A DNA stretch of 64,000 nucleotides from Anianabacter salinae. Its GTDB lineage: Bacteria; Pseudomonadota; Alphaproteobacteria; Rhodobacterales; Rhodobacteraceae. The position numbers were made by a program, and so were the translations under genes. The DNA is taken from contig NZ_JAHQZS010000002.1 of assembly GCF_019061145.1 (NCBI RefSeq), positions 744,001-808,000 of the forward strand. The letters run 5' to 3'. Below are positions 17,330 through 25,274 of the stretch, in pieces. The notes beneath the pieces are model-generated. The model worked only from the letters and a program-made list of their open reading frames with translations, did no database searches and was not told the DNA's origin. Position 1 is the first letter of the stretch. Every line of letters starts with the position of its first letter.

Positions 17330-18028
17330 TTACTTGATGCGTGAAACGTATGTGGCGACGCCCGCGTCGAACCATGTGCGCGAGGCTTCGCAGCTTGCGC
17401 CGGTCTGGTCCCAGCTGACGCGCTCGATATGGCCGCACGGCGCGCCTGCGGTCAGCGCAAGGCCGGTGCCCCAGCCGGGCATCTCGCCCACGCCGATCCT
17501 GTCCTCGGCCCGCGCGATCCACAGGCCCAGCCGCGCCTTGTAAAAGGCGTAGAGCGATTCCGACAACTGGTCCTTGCGCAAGGTCGTGGCACGGGACCCA
17601 TCGAGCCAGATTTCCTCGTAGGCGGCAGGCTTGCCGCCCAGCCGCCTAAGGCGCCGGATGCGGTGGCCTTCGGTGCTGGTCCCGAACGCGGGAAGATCCT
17701 CGGGCTTGGGCAGGCGATCGACGCTGAGAACCTCGGCGGTCGGAAGCCCGCCGCCGCCGATCAGCTCCAACCGAAAGAACGCATAGACGCCAACCGGTTC
17801 CGCGCCTGCGCGAATGTAATTCCCCGACCCGTGGCGCCGGTCCAGCAGCCCCTTGGCCGACAGATCGTCCAGCGCCTTGCGCAAGGTGCCGACCGAGATG
17901 CCAAGGCCCTGCGCCATGTCCCGCTCGGGCGGCAGACGCTCGCCGTCCAGCACCCGGCCAGCCTGAATGTCGCGGATCAGCATTTCGCTGATCTGGACAT
18001 AGAGCGGCAGGGAGGTGGGGCTGGGCAT
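17330..18028 (-). CDS. GntR-family (HutC/UTRA) regulator, probably of the sulfoquinovose genes
   Basis: The 232-residue protein has an N-terminal winged helix (LPLYVQISEMLIRDIQAGRV, then GERLPPERDMAQGLGISVGT) and a C-terminal UTRA ligand domain (about 85-230). Members bind a sugar or amino-acid-derived ligand and usually repress their neighbours. It is encoded just upstream of the Gfo/Idh/MocA gene and divergent from smoC, so it likely acts on the 90-base region between 18029 and 18118. Agrobacterium smo clusters have their own regulators; this GntR type would be the local counterpart. The ligand is unknown; SQ or SQ-glycerol is a guess. Confidence 0.85.
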   Translation of the reverse strand: MPSPTSLPLYVQISEMLIRDIQAGRVLDGERLPPERDMAQGLGISVGTLRKALDDLSAKGLLDRRHGSGNYIRAGAEPVGVYAFFRLELIGGGGLPTAEVLSVDRLPKPEDLPAFGTSTEGHRIRRLRRLGGKPAAYEEIWLDGSRATTLRKDQLSESLYAFYKARLGLWIARAEDRIGVGEMPGWGTGLALTAGAPCGHIERVSWDQTGASCEASRTWFDAGVATYVSRIK

Positions 18029-18044
18029 GCGAGTCGCTCTGAAA

Positions 18045-18066
18045 ATTGATACAGGATTGATGCATA
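18045..18066. promoter_or_regulatory. Tandem ATTGAT elements between gntR and smoC (candidate operator)
   Basis: The gap 18029-18118 contains ATTGATACA (18045-18053) and ATTGATGCATA (18056-18066), two half-sites in the same sense with an 11-base period, about one helical turn. Both recur with at most one change in the sqdB/GH13 control region (6667-6677 and 6787-6795). This gap must hold the promoters of both divergent operons. The regulator binding here is presumably the adjacent GntR protein; that is inference. Confidence 0.5.
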
Positions 18067-18118
18067 TTTCCGGCGGTGCTACGCAAGGGGAAATTCCATA
18101 GCGAAGGACAGGGAATCG

Positions 18119-19276
18119 ATGACCGTCGTCCCCATCACCTCTCCCGATCTCGATGCCTCCGAGGTGTCGTGGTTTTCCGCCCTGTGTTCAGACGATTACC
18201 AGTTCCTCGGCGTACCCGACGACGACCTGCGATCCAGCTGGGAGCATTGTTCGGCCATCGTGAAACGGGCCGAAGCGCAGGGGTTCCGCAACATCCTGTG
18301 CCCGTCGTCCTATCAGGTCGGTCAGGACACGCTATCCTTTGTCGCGGGCTGTGCGCCGATCACAGACAGCATCAACTTTCTGGCTGCGGTGCGCTGCGGC
18401 GAGATGCAGCCGATCATGCTGGCCCGCACGCTGGCGACGCTGGATCACATGCTGAAGGGGCGGTTGACGGTCAACATCATCAGCAGCGATTTCCCCGGCG
18501 AGAAGGCCGACAGCGGCTTCCGCTACCAGCGCTCGCGCGAGGTGGTCGAGATCCTGAAGCAGGCGTGGACGCAGGACCGCATCAATTATTCCGGCCAAGT
18601 CTATGATTTCAAGGATGTCTGGACCGACCCGGCCAAGCCCTACCAGCAGAACGGCGGCCCGCTGATGTATTTTGGCGGCTACTCCCCCGACGCGCTGGAG
18701 CTGTGCGGGCAACATTGCGACGTCTACCTGATGTGGCCCGAAACCAAGGACATGCTGGCCGAACGGATGCAGGCGGTTCATGCTGTGGCCGAACGCTATG
18801 GGCGCACGCTCGACTACGGGCTGCGCGTCCACATGATCGTGCGCGACACCGAGGCCGAGGCGAAGGAATACGCCGAATTCATCGTGTCGAAGCTGGACGA
18901 CGAATACGGCCAGTTGATCCGCGAGCGGGCGCATGATTCAGGCTCGCTCGGGGTGTCGCACCAGACGCGCGCGCGCGAATTGGCCGACCAGTTCGGCTAT
19001 GTCGAGCCGGGGCTCTGGACAGGCATCGGGCGGGCACGGTCGGGCTGCGGGGCTGCGCTGGTCGGATCGACCGACCAGGTGCTGTCGAAGATCGAGGACT
19101 ACCGGAAGATGGGCATCCGCGCCTTCATCTTCTCGGGCTACCCGCATCTGGACGAGGCAGAGCATTTCGGAAAACGCGTGATGCCAGAGTTGAAAACCTG
19201 CTCGTTGCCCCATGTCTACGGGCGGGTGCCGGACGGCACCCCGGCAACACCACTCGGGAACGGAGCAAGGGTCTGA
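18119..19276 (+). CDS. smoC: Flavin-dependent sulfoquinovose monooxygenase (SmoC-like, LLM/SsuD family)
   Basis: The 385-residue bacterial luciferase-like monooxygenase resembles alkanesulfonate monooxygenase SsuD. Recognisable stretches are SWFSALCSDDYQFLGVPDDD near the N-terminus, ILCPSSYQVGQDTLSFVAG, AAVRCGEMQPIMLARTLATL and TGIGRARSGCGAALVGSTDQ. They match my memory of the Agrobacterium SQ monooxygenase closely. It would use FMNH2 and O2 to split the C-S bond of sulfoquinovose into 6-oxo-glucose and sulfite. It is followed by the aldo-keto reductase (TGATG overlap) and a flavin reductase, the exact partners the pathway needs. No signal peptide; a cytoplasmic enzyme. Confidence 0.88.
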   Translation: MTVVPITSPDLDASEVSWFSALCSDDYQFLGVPDDDLRSSWEHCSAIVKRAEAQGFRNILCPSSYQVGQDTLSFVAGCAPITDSINFLAAVRCGEMQPIMLARTLATLDHMLKGRLTVNIISSDFPGEKADSGFRYQRSREVVEILKQAWTQDRINYSGQVYDFKDVWTDPAKPYQQNGGPLMYFGGYSPDALELCGQHCDVYLMWPETKDMLAERMQAVHAVAERYGRTLDYGLRVHMIVRDTEAEAKEYAEFIVSKLDDEYGQLIRERAHDSGSLGVSHQTRARELADQFGYVEPGLWTGIGRARSGCGAALVGSTDQVLSKIEDYRKMGIRAFIFSGYPHLDEAEHFGKRVMPELKTCSLPHVYGRVPDGTPATPLGNGARV

Positions 19277-20175
19277 TGGAACGGGTCAGGATCGCGGACG
19301 GGCTGGATTTCAGCCGCATCGTCTATGGCATGTGGCGCCTTGGCGACGATGCCGACACTTCGCCCGCCCATGTGCAGGCCAAGATCGAGGCTTGCCTTGC
19401 GCAGGGCATCACCACGATGGATCAGGCCGACATCTACGGCGGGTATGAGGCCGAGGCGCTGCTGGGCGCCGCGCTGAAAGCCGCGCCGGGCCTGCGCGAC
19501 AGGATCGAGATCGTCACCAAGTGCGACATCGTCGCCCCGGCGGGCCGCCACTCGGGCGCGCGGGTCAAGCACTACGACACCTCCGCCGACCACATCGCCA
19601 CCTCCGTCGATGCCTCGCTGTCGCTGATGGCGATCGAGCGGATCGACCTTCTGCTGATCCACCGCCCCGACCCGCTGATGGATCATCATGAGACAGGCCG
19701 CGCGCTGGATGCAGCCGTCGCAAGCGGAAAGGTGCGCGCTGTCGGTGTGTCGAACTTCCGCCCGTGGGACTGGAAGCTGCTGCAGTCGGCAATGGAAACA
19801 CCGCTGGTGACGAACCAGATCGAGCTGTCGCTGAAAGCGCATGACGGCTTCACCAACGGTGATGTCGCGTTCCACCAGCGCAAGGGCGTTCCGATGATGG
19901 CATGGTCGCCGCTGGGCGGCGGCGATCTGGTGCGCGGGGATGAGACCAACCCGGGCCTGCGCCGCGTCATCAGCACTGTGGCCAAGGCGCATGGCGTCGA
20001 TGCGGCGGCGGTGGCTGTTGCATGGCTGCTCCGGCACCCGTCGATCATCCTGCCGGTCATGGGCACCAACAGCCTGTCCCGGATCGCGGCGCTCGGCGAT
20101 GCCTTCAAGGTCGACCTTGACCGCCAGACATGGTTTGAGCTGTATCAGGCTGCCTTGGGTCACGAGGTGCCATGA
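19276..20175 (+). CDS. smoB: NAD(P)H-dependent 6-oxo-glucose reductase (SmoB-like aldo-keto reductase)
   Basis: The 299-residue aldo-keto reductase has the catalytic tetrad D49 (TTMDQADIYGG), Y54, K82 (VTKCDIV) and H129 (LLLIHRPDP). The nucleotide-binding C-terminal segment is HPSIILPVMGTNSLSRIAAL. The opening SRIVYGMWRLGDDADTSPAH is strongly like SmoB of the sulfoquinovose monooxygenase pathway. It reduces the aldehyde released by SmoC to glucose, which then enters central metabolism. Its ATG overlaps the smoC TGA by one base, and its end overlaps smoA by four bases. YdhF-type reductases share this fold, but the partners are decisive. Confidence 0.88.
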   Translation: MERVRIADGLDFSRIVYGMWRLGDDADTSPAHVQAKIEACLAQGITTMDQADIYGGYEAEALLGAALKAAPGLRDRIEIVTKCDIVAPAGRHSGARVKHYDTSADHIATSVDASLSLMAIERIDLLLIHRPDPLMDHHETGRALDAAVASGKVRAVGVSNFRPWDWKLLQSAMETPLVTNQIELSLKAHDGFTNGDVAFHQRKGVPMMAWSPLGGGDLVRGDETNPGLRRVISTVAKAHGVDAAAVAVAWLLRHPSIILPVMGTNSLSRIAALGDAFKVDLDRQTWFELYQAALGHEVP

Positions 20176-20696
20176 CCGACCAGAGCGGGACGCCCAGACC
20201 GATGCAGACGATCACGCCCTCGCCCGACGATCCACGCGCCCTGCGCGATGCGCTGGGGCGGTTCGCGACCGGCGTGACCGTCATCACCACAGCATCGGAC
20301 ATCGGCCCGCTGGGCATCACCGCCAACAGCTTTGCCAGCGTGTCGCTGGACCCGCCCTTGGTGCTGTGGTCGCCCGCCCGGGCGTCCAAACGCTTTGCCG
20401 CCTATGCCGAGGCCAAGCACTACGCGATCCATATCCTTGGGGCCGAACAGGAAGAGCTTTCGCGGCATTTCGCAACGCAAGGCTCTGATTTCAGTGGCAT
20501 CGACTGGGCGCCGGGCGCACATGAGACCCCCCTGATCGAAGGCTGCCTAGCCCGGTTCGAATGCACGCCCGTTGCGGTGCATGACGGCGGCGATCACGTC
20601 ATCGTCGTGGGCCGGGTCGACCGCGCAAGCTGGCGCGACGGTGCGCCCTTGCTGTTCCTGTCGGGCACGTTCGGGCGGTTTGCCCGCCCCGACTGA
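20172..20696 (+). CDS. smoA: FMN reductase partner of the SQ monooxygenase (SmoA-like flavin reductase)
   Basis: This 174-residue flavin reductase-like protein has DALGRFATGVTVITTASD (about 19-36) and GITANSFASVSLDPPLVLWS (about 47-66), the FMN-binding signature. It supplies FMNH2 to SmoC. The ATGA overlap with smoB shows it belongs to the same operon, and it is the last gene: the next gene (20790) begins after 93 bases with its own ribosome site. The first 20 residues (SGTPRPMQTITPSPDDPRA) are a poorly conserved tail, so a slightly later start is conceivable. Confidence 0.86.
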   Translation: MTDQSGTPRPMQTITPSPDDPRALRDALGRFATGVTVITTASDIGPLGITANSFASVSLDPPLVLWSPARASKRFAAYAEAKHYAIHILGAEQEELSRHFATQGSDFSGIDWAPGAHETPLIEGCLARFECTPVAVHDGGDHVIVVGRVDRASWRDGAPLLFLSGTFGRFARPD

Positions 20697-20789
20697 CCTA
20701 ACGGAAACGGACTGTTGCCCAGACGGCGCTTGCCTTTGGGTCAGGATGAGCGCGCAATCAACGTGGTTGGGTCTGTCCGGAGACAACTC

Positions 20790-22142
20790 ATGGCTGTTTG
20801 GTTTGCCTCTTTGCGCGGGATGCCCCTGCGCGCCGCGGTTGCTGCGGCTGCGACGGTTTGCGCGATCGAGGTGGCGGCGGACAGTTTGCCCGCGCCGCTG
20901 ACGGATACCGATTTCAATGCCTTCGATCCGGCGCAGGCCGATCTCGGGCAGCTTCTGTTCTACGACAAGATCCTGTCGGGCAACCGCAACATTTCCTGCG
21001 GGACGTGCCATCACCACACCTTTGGCGGCAGCGACGGCGTGTCGCTTGCCATCGGCGAGGGCGGTCAGGGGCTTGGCCCCGAGCGCCGTGTCTCGGCAGG
21101 GCCCGACCTGCCGGTAGAGCGTGTGCCGCGCAACGCGCCCGCGCTGTGGAACCTCGGCCACCGCGAGGTGTCGGTGCTGTTCCATGATGGCCGCCTGACC
21201 GTGAACCCGGACCTGCCCAGCGGGTTCGAGACGCCCGCCGGGGCGAAGACCCCGCTTGGCCTGTCCTCGATCCTCGCCGCACAGGCGCTGTTCCCTGTGA
21301 CGTCGGCGACCGAGATGGCCGGGCAAGGCGCCGAGAACCCGATCGCCACCGTCACGTCACAGGATATCGCTGGCGTCTGGCCGATCCTGGAAGAGAGGGT
21401 GCGCGCGATCCCGGCCTATGCCGACCTGTTCGCCGCCGCGTTCGACGATGTGGCCGCGCCGGATGACATCACCATCGTCCACATCGTGAACGCCATCGCC
21501 GCCTTCATCGGCACCGAATGGAAGAACCACGACAGCCCCTTCGACCGCCATCTTGCCGGCAACACCGACGCACTGGGCGAAGACGCGCGCCGCGGGATGG
21601 ACCTGTTCTTCGGTGAGGCCGCTTGCGCCACCTGCCATTCCGGCCCGCTGTTCACCGACCAGTCGTTCCACGCGCTTGCCCTGCCCGCATTTGGCCCCGG
21701 CAAGGTGCATGAACCGGGCAAGGCGCCTGTCGATCCGGGCCGCGCCTTCAAGACCGCGCAGCCCGACGACGCCTACCGCTTTCGCACGCCCATGCTGCGT
21801 AACGTCGCGCTGACCGCGCCCTACGGGCACAACGGCGCCTTCGAGACGCTGGAAGGGATCGTGCGCCACCATGCCAACCCCCTGGCCTCGCTTGCCCGGT
21901 GGGAACCGCAGGCCGCGCGCCTGCCGCAGGTCGAGGGGCTGCAGGAGGTCGATTTCGCTGTGCTTGAGGATCGCCCCGAACTGCTGCGCGAACGCTCGAC
22001 GTTCGACATCGCCCCGGTCGCCCTCACCCGGCGCGACGTGGACGATCTGGTGGCCTTCTTGAACGCGCTGACCGGCGAGACGGCAGAGGCATTGCCGCGC
22101 GGCGTGCCAGAGCGGGTGCCCTCGGGTCTGCCTGTCGACTGA
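20790..22142 (+). CDS. Di-haem cytochrome c peroxidase/MauG-family protein
   Basis: The protein has 450 residues with a signal peptide (about 1-30, cut near VAADS). Two c-type haem motifs, CGTCH (70-74) and CATCH (279-283), are seen. MLRNVALTAPYGHNGAFETL near 334 is the typical C-terminal haem-ligand region of the BCCP/MauG family. Periplasmic members reduce H2O2 or oxidise protein tryptophan/tyrosine residues; no specific partner such as mauB or cbp is near, so the substrate is unknown. The start at 20790 has GGAGA seven bases ahead; an upstream in-frame start at 20715 would spoil the signal peptide. About 450 residues is longer than classic CcpA (320-350). Confidence 0.85.
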   Translation: MAVWFASLRGMPLRAAVAAAATVCAIEVAADSLPAPLTDTDFNAFDPAQADLGQLLFYDKILSGNRNISCGTCHHHTFGGSDGVSLAIGEGGQGLGPERRVSAGPDLPVERVPRNAPALWNLGHREVSVLFHDGRLTVNPDLPSGFETPAGAKTPLGLSSILAAQALFPVTSATEMAGQGAENPIATVTSQDIAGVWPILEERVRAIPAYADLFAAAFDDVAAPDDITIVHIVNAIAAFIGTEWKNHDSPFDRHLAGNTDALGEDARRGMDLFFGEAACATCHSGPLFTDQSFHALALPAFGPGKVHEPGKAPVDPGRAFKTAQPDDAYRFRTPMLRNVALTAPYGHNGAFETLEGIVRHHANPLASLARWEPQAARLPQVEGLQEVDFAVLEDRPELLRERSTFDIAPVALTRRDVDDLVAFLNALTGETAEALPRGVPERVPSGLPVD

Positions 22143-22224
22143 CCCGGCGGCCCTGCGACGACTGGCGCGCTGTGCAGCGCCGCGCGATGGGCTAGGTGCG
22201 AGGGGAAGTAGCCCCGGAGCGCCC

Positions 22225-22881
22225 ATGCTTCTTTCCGTCGAGACCCTGACCAAGACCTACCCCGCCGAGGGCGGCCGCCTGACCGTTCTCGACGGCATTT
22301 CGATGTCGCTGGACGCCGGGCGCACGTTGGCCCTGACCGGGGAAAGCGGATCGGGCAAATCGACGCTGTTGCACCTGATCGGCGGGCTTGATGTGCCCGA
22401 CGCTGGCCGCGTGATGGTGGACGGCACCGATATCGCCGCGCTGGACGACAAGGGCCGCGCGGCGCTGCGGCGCGGGACGGTCGGCGTGGTGTTCCAGCAG
22501 TTCAACCTGATCCCCTCGCTCGACGTGTCGGCGAACATCGCCTTTCAGGCGCGGCTGGCCGGGCGGCATGACCCTGCTTGGGACGCGCGGCTGGCCCGTG
22601 CGCTGGGGCTTGAGGACCAACTTGGCAAGTATCCAGAGGAATTGTCGGGGGGTCAGCAGCAGCGCGTTGCCATCGGCCGCACGCTGGCCGCGCGCCCGCG
22701 CCTGATTCTCGCGGACGAGCCGACGGGCAACCTTGACGAGGCGACGGGGGACCGCGTGCTCGACCTGTTCCTGCAGCTTGTCGCGGAAACCGGCGCGGCG
22801 CTGCTGACAGTCACGCATTCGGGCCGGCTGGCGGCGCGCATGGACGCGCAACTGGTGCTGTCACAGGGCCGCGTGGCATGA
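22225..22881 (+). CDS. ABC transporter ATP-binding protein (LolD/MacB type)
   Basis: The 218-residue ATPase has Walker A GESGSGKST, signature LSGGQQQRVAIGRTLA and Walker B LILADEPTGNLDE; the EPTGNLD version is typical of the LolD/MacB/FtsE class that drives mechanotransmission or export, not import. It overlaps the FtsX-type permease downstream by four bases. With the AttH/CrtC-like gene after it, the trio mirrors the AttEFGH-like layout of Agrobacterium. The substrate is unknown. Confidence 0.92.
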   Translation: MLLSVETLTKTYPAEGGRLTVLDGISMSLDAGRTLALTGESGSGKSTLLHLIGGLDVPDAGRVMVDGTDIAALDDKGRAALRRGTVGVVFQQFNLIPSLDVSANIAFQARLAGRHDPAWDARLARALGLEDQLGKYPEELSGGQQQRVAIGRTLAARPRLILADEPTGNLDEATGDRVLDLFLQLVAETGAALLTVTHSGRLAARMDAQLVLSQGRVA

Positions 22882-25274
22882 TCCGCGCGGGGCTGAGCGC
22901 ACTTCTGTCGCATTGGCTGCGGCGGCCGTTCCAGTTGGTGACGCTGGTCACCGGGCTGGCGCTGGCGACCGCGCTCTGGTCTGGGGTGCAGGCGATCAAT
23001 GCCGAGGCGCGCGCCAGCTACGATCAGGCCGCCGAAACGCTGGGCGAGGCACGCTATCCGCAGATCGTGCCGGACGGCGCCGATTTCCCGCAAGCGGACT
23101 ATGTCGGGCTGCGCCGCGCGGGCTGGCCGGTGACGCCGGTGATCGAGGGCCGCCTGCGCGCGGGCGGGCAATCGGTGCGGCTGATCGGGATCGACCCGCT
23201 GACCGCCCCTGCAGACATCGCACCCGACACGGTCGAGGTCGAGACGGACCTTGCAGGCTTCATCACGCCGCCCGGCCTTCTTTATGCCAACCCCGAGACG
23301 GCGCCCGCCCTGTCCGGCCTCGGGCTGCGCGTCGTCCCTGCCGCCTCTGTGGCACCGGGAACGGCAATCGGCGACATCGGCATCGTGCAGGGGCTTCTGG
23401 GTCAGCCGGGCCGCCTGACGCGCCTGATCCTGACAGGCGACGCACCGGGCACGCCGCTGCAGGACATCGCGTCCGGTCTGACCCGCCGCGCCCAGGCCGA
23501 GAGCAACGACATCGCCCGGCTTACCGACAGCTTTCACCTCAACCTGACCGCCTTTGGCCTGTTATCCTTCGCGGTCGGGCTGTTCATCGTGCACGGTGCC
23601 ATCGGTCTTGCCTTCGAGCAGCGCCGCCCGGTGTTCCGCACGCTGCGCGCGCTTGGGCTGCCGCTGCGCACGCTGATCGGGCTTCTGTCGCTGGAACTGG
23701 TGATCCTTGCGCTGGTGTCGGGCGGGATCGGCATGGCGCTGGGCTATCTGATCGCGGCGGCGCTGTTGCCGGACGTGGCCGCGACGCTGCGCGGGCTTTA
23801 CGGTGCTGACGTGTCGGGGCAGTTGTCGCTGCGGCCCGCGTGGTGGGCGGCGGGGATGGTGATCGCGCTTCTGGGCACCGCAATCGCGGCGGCCGGAGCG
23901 TTCTGGCGGGTCGCGCGCCTGCCGCTTCTCGCCTCGGCGCAGCCCCGCGCCTGGTCGCGCGGGTCCGCAGCCGGGCGGCTGGCCCAAGGCGCGGCGGCGG
24001 CGGCGCTGGGACTGGTCGCGCTGGGGCTGGCCCTTGTCGGCAGCGGCCTTGTGGCCGGGTTTGTCCTCTTGGGCGTGCTTCTGATCGCGGCAGCGCTGGC
24101 CTTGCCGCTGGTGCTGCACGGGGTGCTGGTTCTGGCGGCAGGCGCGGCGCGGGGCGCGCTGCCGCAATGGTTCTGGGCCGACACGCGCCAGCAGCTTCCC
24201 GGCCTGTCGCTGGCGCTGATGGCGCTGCTTTTGGCACTGGCGGCCAATATCGGCGTCGGCACGATGGTGCAAAGTTTTCGCGCGACCTTCACCGGCTGGC
24301 TGGACCAGCGACTTGCGGCAGAACTCTACGTCCGCGCCAGCGATCCGGCCGAGGCCGAGCGCCTGTTGGCCTATCTGGACGGGCGTGTCGACGCGGTGCT
24401 CCCCATCGTGTCGGTCGATGCCGTCGTGATGGGCGCCCCGGCCGAGATTTTCGGCGTCGCAGATCATGCCACCTACCGGGACAACTGGCCGCTCTTGTCC
24501 GCGCTGCCCGATGTCTGGGACCGCGTGGCACGCGGCGAGGCGGTGCTGGTCAACGAACAACTCGCGCGGCGCGAAGCGCTGGCCCCCGGCGATCCGCTGC
24601 CCCTGCCCGGCGGCGACACCCGCACCATCGGCGGCGTCTACAGCGACTATGGCAACCCGCTGGCACAGGTGCTGATCGGGCTGGACGCGTTCCGCGCGCG
24701 TTATCCGGACGCGCCCGAATTGAACTTTGGCTTGCGCCTGCCCGCGCCGGACGCCCCCGCCCTGCAGCGCGCGCTGACGGACGAGGCCGGCATCGCCCCC
24801 GACCAGATCACCGACCAGCAAAGCCTCAAGCGGTTCTCGCTAGGCATCTTCGAGCGCACCTTTGCCGTCACCGGCGCGCTCAACGTGCTGACGCTTGCCG
24901 TCGCGGGCTTTGCGATCCTCACCTCGCTGCTGACCCTGTCCACGATGCGCCAGCCGCAGTTGGCGCCGGTCTGGGCGCTGGGGCTGACACGGGCCAGCCT
25001 TGCCCGGCTGGAGATCCTGCGCGCGCTGTTCCTTGCGCTTGTCACCTTCATCGCCGCGATCCCGGTGGGGCTTTTGCTGGCCTATGTGCTGCTGGCGGTC
25101 ATCAACGTCGAGGCGTTCGGCTGGCGCCTGCCGATGCAGGTGTTTCCCGGCGACTGGCTCTGGCTAGGGGCGCTGTCGATGCTTGCAGCGCTGCTGGCCG
25201 CGCTTTGGCCCGCGCGGCGGCTGGCGCGGACGCCGCCTGCGGAACTTCTGAAGGTATTTGCGAATGAACGCTAA
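22878..25274 (+). CDS. FtsX/MacB-type ABC transporter permease
   Basis: The 798-residue integral membrane protein has an N-terminal transmembrane helix followed by a large periplasmic domain (about 45-215). A first FtsX block of three helices follows (about 220-330, AFGLLSFAVGLFIVHGAIGL), then a central hydrophobic stretch (about 370-430), a second periplasmic domain and a C-terminal FtsX block (about 660-790). That duplicated form is common for the large permeases of lipoprotein- or toxin-type ABC systems. It is coupled to the ATPase upstream. The downstream gene starts inside its last codons. Confidence 0.88.
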   Translation: MIRAGLSALLSHWLRRPFQLVTLVTGLALATALWSGVQAINAEARASYDQAAETLGEARYPQIVPDGADFPQADYVGLRRAGWPVTPVIEGRLRAGGQSVRLIGIDPLTAPADIAPDTVEVETDLAGFITPPGLLYANPETAPALSGLGLRVVPAASVAPGTAIGDIGIVQGLLGQPGRLTRLILTGDAPGTPLQDIASGLTRRAQAESNDIARLTDSFHLNLTAFGLLSFAVGLFIVHGAIGLAFEQRRPVFRTLRALGLPLRTLIGLLSLELVILALVSGGIGMALGYLIAAALLPDVAATLRGLYGADVSGQLSLRPAWWAAGMVIALLGTAIAAAGAFWRVARLPLLASAQPRAWSRGSAAGRLAQGAAAAALGLVALGLALVGSGLVAGFVLLGVLLIAAALALPLVLHGVLVLAAGAARGALPQWFWADTRQQLPGLSLALMALLLALAANIGVGTMVQSFRATFTGWLDQRLAAELYVRASDPAEAERLLAYLDGRVDAVLPIVSVDAVVMGAPAEIFGVADHATYRDNWPLLSALPDVWDRVARGEAVLVNEQLARREALAPGDPLPLPGGDTRTIGGVYSDYGNPLAQVLIGLDAFRARYPDAPELNFGLRLPAPDAPALQRALTDEAGIAPDQITDQQSLKRFSLGIFERTFAVTGALNVLTLAVAGFAILTSLLTLSTMRQPQLAPVWALGLTRASLARLEILRALFLALVTFIAAIPVGLLLAYVLLAVINVEAFGWRLPMQVFPGDWLWLGALSMLAALLAALWPARRLARTPPAELLKVFANER

